This document shows, in pieces, positions 10,201 to 17,655 of a stretch of 64,000 bases of DNA. Made by a program: the position numbers and the translations under genes. The notes beneath the pieces are model-generated. The model was not told the origin of the DNA, did not search any database, and saw only the letters and a list, made by a program, of their open reading frames with translations. The first letter of the stretch is position 1; every line of letters begins with the position of its first letter. The stretch spans positions 7,139,922 to 7,203,921 of the forward strand of contig NZ_CP048289.1 in the NCBI RefSeq assembly GCF_014084105.1, written 5' to 3'. This stretch comes from Streptacidiphilus sp. P02-A3a (GTDB lineage Bacteria > Actinomycetota > Actinomycetes > Streptomycetales > Streptomycetaceae).

Positions 10201-11395
10201 CTGGGAGCTGATCACCAAGCGGCCCTCGCTGGGCCCGGGCTTCTGCACGCACGCCGCAGCCGAACCCGAAAGCCCGCTGCGTCCCCTGGTGTCGATCGCG
10301 CTGTGTGCTATGGGCCAGGCCGGACAGCCCGAAACGGTCGAACTGGGCCGGCGGCTTGCCGACGACGACGTCGAACTGGCCCGGCAGGTGGCGCACGCCG
10401 TCGGGCTGCAGCGCGGGCGCAACACCCTGCTGCCCGGCGAGGCCGACCTGCTCAAAGCCCTTGCGGGTGACAGCGACCCCGTCGTCGCAGGCGCAGCGGT
10501 CGGCGCCGCGCGCTACCTGGCCACCGCCGGGCACCAGGAGCTCGCCGTCGAGCTGCTGTTCGCAGCACTTCCGCACACCGGGTTGCATCAGATCGCGCTG
10601 GCATTCGGACCGCAGCCGTACGCCACACTGTCCTGGGCGTCGCTGCCCGAGCAGCAGAAGACAGCAGTACTGCGGGCACTCGCTGCCTGTTCCTCGATCG
10701 AGGACTACGAGACCGGCCAGCTCCTGATGCAGATTACGCTTACAGACCCGGGTAGCGTCGTCAAGGTACTCCAGCGCCGCGTGGAACTCGCCGAGCAGGA
10801 CCGGCCGGCGGAGTTCACGCCACTGCCTCACGTCTGGCACACGACCCTGCCGTTCCGCGAGAGTACGCAGCTTCCCGAACTGCTGCGACAGGTCCGCGAG
10901 TGGCTGGCCGCCGCTCCCGGATCAGCGTGGCGCGCCTACTTGGGCAGCGAATTGTTCGCGCTGGTCGCGGGGCCGTTCGATGCGCAGACGTTGAAGGTCA
11001 TCTACGACTATGTCGACCACCCGGACCCGGCGAAGATGCAGGTGGTGGCGGTCATGCTGCGAGGCGCGCCGCAGGAGCTTGCGTGGAACACCGACGCCGT
11101 CCGCCGCATTCTGCGCGCAGCCGACCGGTGCGGCCCGGAGAGCCTAGCCTTGGTGCAGTCTGCACTCATTGACGTCGGCGTCCATAGCGGGCGCCGCAGC
11201 ATGGCCGGAGGGCCGTTCGCCGCCGAGGCTGAGGTGCACGCCCGGGCGCGGAAACTGGCAGCAACATGCCTGCCCGGAAGCATTGAGGAACAGTTCTACC
11301 GAGACCTGGCCGACTCGGCTGCCAGCTCGGCGGACGCCTGGGCGGCGCTACGCGAGGCATCGACCCCGCCTGACGACCGCCGGAACTGGGGTTGA
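7295..11395 (+). CDS. XRE HTH - Mrr-like nuclease - P-loop (STAND-like) NTPase - helical repeat protein
   Basis: A 1366-residue protein (counting from ATG 7274, seven residues longer). Positions counted from that ATG: XRE helix-turn-helix 13-65 (QADLAKRVGMSQRAVSNWE); Mrr-like PD-(D/E)xK domain about 95-220 with D131 in GGYDV and Q145-K147 in VQCKRE; P-loop GLGGSGKT 293-300 and Walker B LLVIIDDAH 339-347; then about 1000 residues of Leu/Ala-rich helical pairs with no known effector. The order nuclease, NTPase, repeat sensor resembles Avs/nSTAND antiviral proteins, but the N-terminal XRE fusion is unusual. Neither start has a clear ribosome site; I prefer GTG 7295 because the palindromic operator covers the ATG. 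It stands alone, divergent from the kinase remnant. Function in defence is inferred. Confidence 0.8.
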   Translation: MTELGFGAVVRQARLAHGWKQADLAKRVGMSQRAVSNWERGAAEPDDAVRDRVRAVLGLRDPAAAGAVRAEPVYPGRALVGELPLDRLSPEDFEEFIANLVAASYPGTFVSRIGKTGHTQGGYDVHVESSGALVVGVQCKREAQFGPKKVADAVDEVRKAAAKEGAEPVGVSVIALSRIASPDARKEMRKHPGWELWDRNDLSRKVRDLGLDRAIPIVRQFFPLMLTDFLGVVRPGPWLGDRQYIDRWYTDNIYTHRWRLVGSPDAVDTLAGFAARSRGSIRLLTGLGGSGKTKVLTEVCRRAAAGKVAVRILEPDAEVEPESFEQLPSGALLVIIDDAHDENVPLGRVVAGVQKANPQANILVSLRPYGVAYVRAELRRVGFHSADTPEVKVPGLDLEAATELACEVLEESLRHFGPQLAAAASDCPLLITTGAALVNRGELNPEGFQDDQRLHAELIDHLAEALTAQSEADSPARRNVLTALAAYQPVDLSDAQTRTSLEQLTGLDFAQTGPLVSDLEDAGLVLRRGATVRVVPDLLGDALLSRAARHRGAEVPTGYLDKALSAAQGAAVRNLIVNAGRVDWQAAGSGPNGSGLIEPLWELVEAAFRDSDAADRAATLELVAKIAFYQPRRSLQLVQWAMAHPAEPASKDIGFGFTHAFTDDDVRQALAQVLRPIAWYSELFPKAAELLWTLAAGDGREPHRFPDHPRRVLEELASFTRQGPTWYQRTLVGLVDRWLNRDQGTVISSPLMVLGPLLATSGHDEQWTPGTLVFRPYALIPTPQVLELRSAVLDLAFEQLGGDRPDWAAEAAGLIGAAFTLAPAGFGLTISEELQQDWSLHFAEVLQRLHDFLTEHSLGPTMLVAVRGYLQWTGEYGPEQLRRRAQAITKDMPTTAKHRLARALHGGPVNPVDNPDLAVRDQLQQRLFTDAVSGIADWPDKQVTHQINALLRDERAVFGPDTGRSRPFIWELITKRPSLGPGFCTHAAAEPESPLRPLVSIALCAMGQAGQPETVELGRRLADDDVELARQVAHAVGLQRGRNTLLPGEADLLKALAGDSDPVVAGAAVGAARYLATAGHQELAVELLFAALPHTGLHQIALAFGPQPYATLSWASLPEQQKTAVLRALAACSSIEDYETGQLLMQITLTDPGSVVKVLQRRVELAEQDRPAEFTPLPHVWHTTLPFRESTQLPELLRQVREWLAAAPGSAWRAYLGSELFALVAGPFDAQTLKVIYDYVDHPDPAKMQVVAVMLRGAPQELAWNTDAVRRILRAADRCGPESLALVQSALIDVGVHSGRRSMAGGPFAAEAEVHARARKLAATCLPGSIEEQFYRDLADSAASSADAWAALREASTPPDDRRNWG

Positions 11396-11594
11396 ACGCC
11401 GACATTATGGTGTCCTTGAATCCCGTTCAGCTGCGCGCCACGTCGAGCGACGAGTTGTCGAATGCCATGACGGGCATGGCCGAGGCGAAGTAGCCATAGA
11501 GAACGCCCATGGGCACATATCATCGCATCCACTGCTGACATTCCGAGGCCACCCGAGGCAGCTCCCCCGCACAGTCGCAGCCACCACAAACTCA

Positions 11595-11616
11595 GCCCGG
11601 GCGACTGCGCCCGGGC
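11595..11616. terminator. Hairpin between convergent genes
   Basis: GCCCGGGCG (11595-11603) pairs exactly with CGCCCGGGC (11608-11616) around an ACTG loop. It lies between the stop of the NTPase gene (11395) and the stop of the minus-strand gene at 11671, so it could serve both. There is no T-run, as is common in streptomycetes. The rest of 11396-11670 shows no gene. Confidence 0.55.
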
Positions 11617-11670
11617 CGTTAGTGGCTGGAACTATCGCTCAGTTCGCGTCGGGCGTCCGCCCCGCCAAAG

Positions 11671-12408
11671 TCAGCTCACGTCCCGCAAGTCGCCCACCTC
11701 CGGGCCAGACGCGGAACCGTGCGCGCTCCGCAGCGCGGCTCCGGTTTCGATCGTCGCGGTGAACTCCGCGAGCGCGGTGCACATGCTGTCCACTGCGTAC
11801 GTCCGCGCCTCGGCTGGCAGCGTCCCGAACGCCACCTCCAGCAGGCGGGCGGTGGCGACCCACGTGGAACCGGGCGAGTGCGCGGCCACCACCTCCGCCA
11901 ACTGCTTGACCAGGGCCACCGTGTGCTCGCCGACGTCTGCGGGACTCTCCGCCAGCATCATGGCGGCGGCGAGCGTGGGGTCCTCGCGCAACAAGTCCCG
12001 GACCGCGACCGCCTGTTCCAGGCGCAGGCGCTGCTCGCGCAAGCGGCGACGGGCCTCGGCCCGGTCGCGGAGGGCCATGGTCGCGTCGTGCAGGTCCTGT
12101 GGGTCGACGTGAACGTGCACCGTCGCCCACAACAGTCGTACCCCGCTCCCGTCGACGGCGGCAGGCCGACCCAGGGACCGATTGACGCGGTGCTCCAGCT
12201 CGGTCGGCGCGAGAATGGGGCACACCGCCGCTAAGGGAGCCACCAGGTCGACGAGATGGCAGGCGGCAGCGTCGGCCGGTGCCTGGTGCCTGCCGACGCG
12301 ACGCCACCTGCCGTGGGACTGGACGCGGAACCGGTAGCCGTCGTCAGCGCTGGCCACGGTGAACTCCGTGTCCAGCACGCCCCGCCTAACCGGCCAGAGG
12401 TTAAGCAC
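11671..12408 (-). CDS. Unknown protein, second gene of an island pair
   Basis: I do not recognise this 245-residue protein. It has no signal peptide or membrane segment. An N-terminal beta-rich part (LDTEFTVASADDGYRFRVQ) is followed by a segment reading WATVHVHVDPQDL and a strongly charged helix (RDRAEARRRLREQRLRLEQ), then alanine-rich helices. I place the start at GTG 12408, eight bases inside the upstream gene (GTGCTTAA), with GGAGCAGGAAG in front; the open frame extends to an ATG at 12468, which would overlap the upstream gene by 68 bases. Coupling to the upstream frame suggests the two work together. Confidence 0.6.
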   Translation of the reverse strand: MLNLWPVRRGVLDTEFTVASADDGYRFRVQSHGRWRRVGRHQAPADAAACHLVDLVAPLAAVCPILAPTELEHRVNRSLGRPAAVDGSGVRLLWATVHVHVDPQDLHDATMALRDRAEARRRLREQRLRLEQAVAVRDLLREDPTLAAAMMLAESPADVGEHTVALVKQLAEVVAAHSPGSTWVATARLLEVAFGTLPAEARTYAVDSMCTALAEFTATIETGAALRSAHGSASGPEVGDLRDVS

Positions 12409-13137
12409 CCTCAGCTTCCTGCTCCCATCTTCCGAAGTCGGGGCTATGGGGATCGGCTTCCTGGGCACGCGCCTGCAGTTGTGTGCGCAGCCGGCGCCGG
12501 GCCGTCTCGTCCAGAGCTGTTCCCTTGATCGTCCAGTGCTCGCTCAGACGGAACAGGCTCAGGTGGCGCTGGCCACGCAGCGATGTGACCGGAACCTTGT
12601 GGACAGCGTCCACCAGAGTGTCCATGACCTGCTCGCACGTCCCCTGGTCCGACCGCGCGGCCGCGTCCAGCCAGGCGTACGCCGCGCGGTGGACAAGCGT
12701 GCTCGGTTCGTCCACCTCCAGGGAGACCCGCCATCCGGTGACCACCCAGTCGGCTGCTGACGCTCCCGGCTCCAGCAGGACCGGTACACCGTCCTCCAGC
12801 AGGGTCCGACCCAGACTCGAGTCGGCCTCCAGCCACAGCTGCGCTGAGTTACTGGATCCCGTGGAGAGAAGTGAGTCTGCTCTCGCCTCGCCGCACGCCG
12901 GCCGAGTTCGAGCAGTTTGCCGCCGTCCTGTCCCGCATAGGAGGCCGAACCCGAGCCCAAGTCGAGGACGTAGCCGGCGAGAACGGTGCGAATGTCTGCG
13001 GGATCCTGCTCGACGGTCGGGCGCAGCTTCGCCATCCGGTGCAAACGCTGCACACCCTCCAGTACCATCGCCAGCCGCGCAGCGCGACGCTGCTGCTCCG
13101 GTCTCGGATTCAGTGCCCGTCCCGCTACCTTCAGCAC
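12401..13137 (-). pseudogene. Unknown gene split by a frameshift near 12850-12900
   Basis: Two overlapping minus-strand frames carry the coding signal. From GTG 13137 the frame gives plausible protein (LEGVQRLHRMAKLRP, DIRTVLAGYVLDLGSGSASY) to about 12870; thereafter the coding character passes to another frame (AQLWLEADSSLGRTLLEDG, VTGWRVSLEVDEPSTL) ending at TAA 12401. Joined, they make about 240 residues of unknown family. The stop of the upstream antitoxin gene overlaps an ATG (ATGA at 13166-13163), but that frame closes after 11 codons, so a second indel near 13140 may have removed the original coupled start. Either a decayed gene or sequencing error. Confidence 0.5.
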
Positions 13138-13162
13138 CCGCTGCTGCTCGCCTGTACTGCAC

Positions 13163-13498
13163 TCATGCGGCCCGGTGGGCCGAGAGCGTCACCCTGGCGT
13201 CATCGACATCGATGGCGATGTTCAAGGAGGCGTCCAGCCCCTTGGCCAGCTTCGCCAGCAGCGGCAGAGTCGGTACGCTGTCCGATCCCTCGATCCGGGA
13301 GATCTTCCCCTGGGTCAGCCCGGTACGGGCAGCAAGCTCAGTCTGCGACAGTCCGAGTTCGACACGCCGGTCGTACACCACCTTCGCCAGTGCCATCGAC
13401 AGGCGATGCTCTTGGCGTTCCTCCTCGATCTCGGCAGACTCGGTGAACCCCTCAATCAACTTGCGCTCCCGCGTGAGCTTCCAGCGGCTGTGCTCCAT
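13163..13498 (-). CDS. higA: HigA-like XRE antitoxin
   Basis: A 111-residue protein with an XRE helix-turn-helix at about 57-85 (LGLSQTELAARTGLTQGKIS) followed by a short dimerisation tail ending in a beta segment (ASLNIAIDVDDARVTL). It starts at ATG 13498, two bases after the toxin stop, behind the ribosome site AGGAAGGGGAG, so the order is toxin then antitoxin as in HigBA. The antitoxin should bind the toxin and repress the promoter at 13879-13905. Its stop overlaps an ATG (ATGA) of a following frame that is now broken. Confidence 0.85.
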   Translation of the reverse strand: MEHSRWKLTRERKLIEGFTESAEIEEERQEHRLSMALAKVVYDRRVELGLSQTELAARTGLTQGKISRIEGSDSVPTLPLLAKLAKGLDASLNIAIDVDDARVTLSAHRAA

Positions 13499-13500
13499 CG

Positions 13501-13869
13501 TCACTCCCCTTCCTCGCGGCCGAACACCATGTGCGCCGGCCCGTGCGAACCCTCGCACTCCTTCTTCGCCAGCACCGCCCGAGTGATCTGGGCCTCCTCG
13601 TGCGACCGTGTCTTGCGGAATACCGTCAGCAGCACGATCCGGCGATCCCCGGTGATCCAGTACGTGATCCGCGTAGCCACCCCGTCAAGGGTCGGACGCA
13701 GCTCGCCCACCCCATCGCGCAGATGCCTGGCGTACGGCATCGGGGTGAGCGGCCCGAGCTCCGCCAGCACTTCGACGTAGTCCTCGACCTTGCGGAAGTG
13801 CCTACCCGAGAGCAGTTCCAACCAGGTACGGACTTCCGGCTCGATTTCGACCGCGTACAGCGCATCCAT
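13501..13869 (-). CDS. higB: HigB/RelE-type mRNA-interferase toxin (phage Gp49-like)
   Basis: The 122-residue protein has the pattern of actinobacterial RelE/HigB toxins (Gp49 family): YAVEIEPEVRTWLELL, a LGPLTPMPYARHLRDGVGELR core and the C-terminal RIVLLTVFRKTR, whose basic residues resemble the RNA-cleaving site of the family. These toxins cut mRNA on the ribosome. The open frame continues upstream to 13908, but those bases form a good promoter (TTGCTG, TATACT) whose transcription start would fall at about 13872, so I place the start at ATG 13869 as a leaderless message. Confidence 0.85.
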   Translation of the reverse strand: MDALYAVEIEPEVRTWLELLSGRHFRKVEDYVEVLAELGPLTPMPYARHLRDGVGELRPTLDGVATRITYWITGDRRIVLLTVFRKTRSHEEAQITRAVLAKKECEGSHGPAHMVFGREEGE

Positions 13870-13878
13870 GTCGTTGAC

Positions 13879-13905
13879 AGTATATATCGGCAGCGACATC
13901 AGCAA
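13879..13905 (-). promoter_or_regulatory. Promoter of the higBA operon
   Basis: On the minus strand TTGCTG (13905-13900) is followed after 15 bases by TATACT (13884-13879). The predicted transcript begins within a few bases of ATG 13869, which decides the toxin start. The AT-rich TATATA core stands out from the surrounding GC-rich DNA. Confidence 0.55.
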
Positions 13906-14359
13906 CACGCACAGCCAGACCGACTACCTCCCTCGGCAAGGGTCCAACCGCTGCCCCGCACCTCATACGGCACCATTCGCAACGTCGTGGCCGCAGTCCC
14001 GCAGCCAGGGCCCGTTCTCGGCGCGGTCCGCCCTGCGATCGAGTCTACGCACCCAGGTTCTGATTAGGCCAAGGTCCGGGCGGGCACTCTGCTGCCTCTG
14101 CTCACAGCGCGCCTGCGGTGTGGGGCGGTGACCACGCGCTGCGACACGCCGGCCCGGACCACTGCTGTGCGGATCGGGGCAAGACGGCTCCAGCATGATG
14201 TTCATGATGAGGCATCGGCCAGCGCATCGAGCTAATCACACCGATGTGAGACGCAGGGTGGACTGGCTGGCGAGATCGCTTGAGCACTGGTGTGCCCGTG
14301 CGCTACCAGTGGGAGCGCGCGGCGCTGGCGCTACCGGGGGGCCTTCCCTTGCTCCGCAG
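13906..14359. other. Intergenic region without recognised gene
   Basis: This 450-bp stretch between the toxin promoter and the HNH gene stop contains only short overlapping frames with no family resemblance and uneven third-position GC. It has the look of decayed DNA. I see no RNA gene, hairpin or clear repeat. Confidence 0.4.
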
Positions 14360-15712
14360 CTACTCCAGTATCTGGCGGTGGCGTTCGTCAGCGGTCTGGC
14401 GCAGCCTTTCTCGCAGTTGTTCCCCCGTTGTTCCGAGAGTCTTGATCTTGTGGCAGTTCGGGCAGAGCGCGGCCATCGCCTGCGGCACGTCGGCACCGCC
14501 CTTGGCGTGGTCGTCGATGTGGTCGACTTCTAGCAGGTAGGCGCCGGATCTGCTGCGGTCCGAGGTGTAGTGGGGGTTGGGGCAGTCCGGGTTCTCGCAC
14601 GCCCCGCCGCTGCGGTGCAGCACGGCGTGCCTGGCAGCGGCGCTGCGCGAGAGCCGGGTCCCCTTGAGGGCCTTCGGTCGGTGGGAGCGGCCCGAGGCGG
14701 TTGCTGCGGTGGCGATGTCGTTGAGCTCGCGGTAGCGGCTGGGCGCGGCCAGGCGCTGCAGGAGACCGCTCAGCGCCCTGCTGCGGGAGGGGCCGTCCAC
14801 TGCGCTCGCGGGCAGTGGCGGCACTGCGTAGTGGCCGCCGGTGTGGTTCCACGTGCCGGTGTATTCCGCGGCCCGCAGTTGGGCGCACTCCCATCGGGCG
14901 TTGCCCAGCGTTTCGGCGATGTCGAGGTGGTCGATGAACACCCAGCCGTCCTCGGCGTGGCCGCCCTCGATCGCGTACTCGTAGGAGCGGAACAGTGCGC
15001 TGTAGGCATGGCTGCGTCCGTGGACGACAAGTCGCTTGCCACTGGTCCGGGTCGAGAACTCTTCCATGATCGTCTTGAACGGCGGGGCTGCGCACACCGC
15101 TGCAGCCGTCAACCCCGCCTCTGCCAGCTCACTGGTCGGTGGAGCAAACCACTGGGGGTCGACGACCTGGTGCCATGCGAGCGAGCCCGTGGTGTCGGTA
15201 AGCGTGATCTCGCAGGTGGCGACCGCTGAAAGTGGATCGTCGGTCTGACGCACTGGCGGCCCGATCGTTGCCACGGACATGATCAGTGTGGTCTTGTCGT
15301 CCAGCACCTCGGCGGCCCACTGCGATGCGGCACGCCGGTCCTGGGCTTTCTGCTCCGCGCTGGGTTCGCTGGCGAGGGGGACGGCTTCGCCGTCCGTGTA
15401 CAGCGGCACGACGGGCGTGACGGACCAGCACTGCGACGGCCCGGAGAACCAGCGCGGCGCTGGGCCCATGGGTCTGGGATCGTCGAACTGGTAGCCGTCC
15501 GGCTTGAACAGGTTCGCCGGGCGCCTGCCCTTCAGCCGCAGGTGCGCAGCGCTCCTCAGCCAGGGCGGTGTCACCGGCCAGCGGCTCCCGATGTCGTCCG
15601 GGTGCCGGAACTTCTCCGCTGCGGCCGGCGAGGCATACAGTCGCGGGCCGAACCCCGCAGGTATACCTCCGCACACAACGAGGTCGGAGCTTGGCCGGGG
15701 AGCGGGACGCAT
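14360..15712 (-). CDS. HNH endonuclease with degenerate exonuclease-like middle domain
   Basis: A 450-residue protein starting at ATG 15712 behind AGGTGA. The C-terminus is an HNH nuclease: CENPDCPNPHYT, LEVDHIDDHAKGG and ALCPNCHKIKT give the zinc-binding cysteines and the catalytic histidine of McrA-like enzymes. The middle (about 165-335) follows the layout of DnaQ/DEDD 3'-5' exonucleases (HQVVDPQWFAP, KRLVVHGRSHAYSALF, then NARWECAQLRAAEYTGTWN and a Leu-rich helix), yet the positions where the DxE and final D residues are expected read SVATIG, HAYSALF and GPSRSRAL, so it looks catalytically dead. Likely a restriction-type DNase of the island. The N-terminal 160 residues are unrecognised. 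Confidence 0.7.
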   Translation of the reverse strand: MRPAPRPSSDLVVCGGIPAGFGPRLYASPAAAEKFRHPDDIGSRWPVTPPWLRSAAHLRLKGRRPANLFKPDGYQFDDPRPMGPAPRWFSGPSQCWSVTPVVPLYTDGEAVPLASEPSAEQKAQDRRAASQWAAEVLDDKTTLIMSVATIGPPVRQTDDPLSAVATCEITLTDTTGSLAWHQVVDPQWFAPPTSELAEAGLTAAAVCAAPPFKTIMEEFSTRTSGKRLVVHGRSHAYSALFRSYEYAIEGGHAEDGWVFIDHLDIAETLGNARWECAQLRAAEYTGTWNHTGGHYAVPPLPASAVDGPSRSRALSGLLQRLAAPSRYRELNDIATAATASGRSHRPKALKGTRLSRSAAARHAVLHRSGGACENPDCPNPHYTSDRSRSGAYLLEVDHIDDHAKGGADVPQAMAALCPNCHKIKTLGTTGEQLRERLRQTADERHRQILE

Positions 15713-15805
15713 CGCTGTCACCTGATGATCATATGGAGGTCGCGCCGTCTCCCAGCGCGCGTGCAGCACGCGGGCGTCCTGGAGGAGGAAGCCGGGGCAA
15801 CTCAC

Positions 15806-15914
15806 TTGCACCGACTCCACAGCAGTCTGGGCTACCAGAGCCCAGCCGCCTACGAGTCCGCTGTCGCGGCCTGACCGACACACACAATCTGTCCGTCAAA
15901 CCGGAGCAAGCTCA
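15806..15914 (+). mobile_element. 3' end remnant of an IS3-family transposase gene and its terminal repeat
   Basis: Codons 15806-15874 encode the typical C-terminal tail of an IS3 OrfB (RLHSSLGYQSPAAYESAVAA, then TGA). About 40 bases follow that resemble the right end of such elements (ACCGGAGCAAGC). Everything upstream of 15806 in the element is missing. It is a different IS3 subtype from the element at 17193-18675. Confidence 0.7.
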
Positions 15915-15986
15915 ATCCAGGACGTCGAGATCATCACGTTCGACGAGCTGTATCAGCGTGCAGGCTTCATCGTCGCCGACCGCTGA
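15915..15986 (+). pseudogene. C-terminal fragment of an unidentified gene, possibly DUF4263/Shedu-like
   Basis: Directly after the IS3 end, 23 codons and a stop read like a genuine protein tail (VEIITFDELYQRAGFIVADR). The pattern with an I-I-T-F-D-E-L strand-turn-helix is reminiscent of the end of DUF4263 (Shedu effector) nucleases, but the fragment is too short to decide. The IS probably cut the gene and the rest was lost. Confidence 0.3.
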
Positions 15987-16034
15987 GCCTCACTGTCAGG
16001 GTCACAGCGAAGGACTTACTACCGTGTCCTTGAG

Positions 16035-17192
16035 TCAGCGGTACCTCGCGTTGACCTGGGTGCGGCAGCTCTCACACGCGTGTCGGGAACCCGCCCCGTA
16101 GCGGTGGATCGGTGCGCCGCACCCAGCACACGGGCCGACCTCCCAGGGCTTGCAGGACTGGGTGGCTGCAGCGGCCCAGCGCTGGGCGGCGGTGACGTCG
16201 AGGTGCTGTGGAAGGTCAGGGATGACGAACAGGCGCGGCGGTACGTCGTCGAAGGTGTGCAGCCCGGTGCCGACGGCGTGTCCGCGTCGGGGCCGGGTGT
16301 CGTTGAAGGCGAAGGTCTCGTCTCCGTAGCGGCAGGTCGGGTCGAGGTCCTGCTCGGTGAAGGTCAGCTCGTCCTCGGCTTCGGCAGCTGGGGGCTCCGG
16401 CTCCTGTCCGGGGCCGACGATCTCCAGCCACTGGTCGCGGTCGCCGGAGGGCACCCGCATCCTTGAGCAGCTGTGGGGGTCGTGCTGGTTGGGGATGCGC
16501 ATCGGCAGGTACTCGCCGTCGGCGCTGGCTACGACCAGTCGGTCGACGTCGGTGTGCGGCTTCGGGGGCAGGCACAGTGCGGGGAGCATCCACTGCGCGT
16601 GGAACCGGCCGCAGGAGCTTCCCGTTTCGGGGCAGGGCCGTTCGCTGGTCCGCAGGCACTTCCAGCGCTGGAGGTGGCGGACTCCCGCGCGCACGAGCAT
16701 GGTGCGCGGTGAGGCGATCTCCTTCCAGGTGAAGTCGTCGACCCGCACCCATGGTGCCCGGTCGATCAGCGCGGCCCGGTCGCTGTTGGTCACCCACAGC
16801 GGCACGACGCCTGCGCCGGCGGCAGCCTGGGAGCGGCGGCGCACCGTGCTGGCGCTGATCGGCGCGTACTGCGCCTCCCACCCGATGCGCCGGCCTCCGG
16901 CTCCGGTGACCAGGACGTCGCTGCGGACCTTGCCGTCCGCGCTTCGCCCCTCGACCTCGGCGGCCAGGCCGTGGCGCTCGGCGGCGCGCGCGATCCGTTC
17001 CTTCATGGCCTTGTGCTTGTCGCTCTCCTCGGCCGTCGGGGTCCTGCGGATCGGAAGGTGCGCGGCCACCAGGACGATGTGCCCGTTGACGGGCCGACGC
17101 CGGATCGCCATCCACGGGCTGTGCTCACCGTCCTCCTCCGCCTGGCAGACACCCTCGTTGTGGTGCTCCGTTCCCTCTCTGTCAGCCTTAGG
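16035..17192 (-). pseudogene. CoiA-like (competence nuclease-like) protein gene, 5' end removed by IS3
   Basis: About 385 residues remain. The segment VRSDVLVTGAGGRRIGWEAQ followed by STVRRRSQAAAGAGVVPLWV is the CoiA-like nuclease-fold region with D, E and Q in the expected positions; a C-terminal zinc ribbon CAGCGAPI...CESC closes the protein. The open frame continues to 17246, but bases beyond 17193 belong to the IS3 left end, so the native start and perhaps 50 residues are lost. Codon use is normal. Whether a shortened protein is still made, for example from the ATG in SPWMAIRR, is unclear. Proteins of this kind occur in streptomycete islands; the biological role is not established. Confidence 0.55.
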
Positions 17193-17251
17193 TGAGACGT
17201 CCCGCTTTGTCGGGTTAGGCTGAGAGGGCCCGAGTAGGAGTTCCACCCCTG

Positions 17252-17635
17252 ATGACCAGCACCAATCCGTCCGCAGCCAACCCAGCTCCCCGGCCGAAGC
17301 GCCGCACGTTCAGCCCCGAGTACAAGCTGCGGATCGTCGCCGAGTACGACGCCGCGCCCAGGAATGAGAAGGGCGCGGTCCTGCGCCGCGAGCGCCTGTA
17401 CCACTCCCACGTCACCGAGTGGCGGGCCGCCCGCGATGCCGGGGCCCTGGAGCACCTGGTGGACCACCGCACCAGCCCGGCCCGTGCGAAGAAGTCCGCC
17501 GCCGAGGCCGAGAACGAGAAGTTGCGCCGGCAGGTGGAACGGCTGGAGAAGGAGCTCGCCCGGAACAAGGCCGCAGTGGAGGTCCTGGGAAAAGCGTCGG
17601 CGCTCTTGGAAATGATCTCCGAGAGCGCGGACTGA
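17252..17635 (+). CDS. IS3 transposase OrfA (HTH and leucine zipper)
   Basis: The 127-residue protein starts with a basic helix-turn-helix (RRTFSPEYKLRIVAEYDAA) typical of IS3 OrfA and ends with a leucine zipper-like coiled coil (EAENEKLRRQVERLEKELAR). OrfA binds the terminal repeats. Near its end a slippery heptamer at 17587-17593 permits a -1 shift into the frame of the OrfB N-terminus. The start is ATG 17252; upstream GGAG lies about 12 bases away. Confidence 0.9.
   Translation: MTSTNPSAANPAPRPKRRTFSPEYKLRIVAEYDAAPRNEKGAVLRRERLYHSHVTEWRAARDAGALEHLVDHRTSPARAKKSAAEAENEKLRRQVERLEKELARNKAAVEVLGKASALLEMISESAD
17587..17593 (+). other. Programmed -1 frameshift site of the IS3 element
   Basis: The heptamer G-GGA-AAA is in the correct phase with OrfA codons (GGA 17588-17590, AAA 17591-17593), matching the X-XXY-YYZ rule for tandem slippage. 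A -1 shift here continues into the frame that contains the OrfB start region at 17656 and would give the usual OrfAB fusion transposase. Confidence 0.6.
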
Positions 17636-17655
17636 AGCACGCCGCCGACCCCGTC

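Noticed and set aside
12860..13162. N-terminal half of the 253-codon frame 12401-13162
   Set aside because: In this part the frame gives a Gly/Arg/Ala-rich unnatural sequence, while the overlapping frame from 13137 reads as protein; a frameshift explains both.
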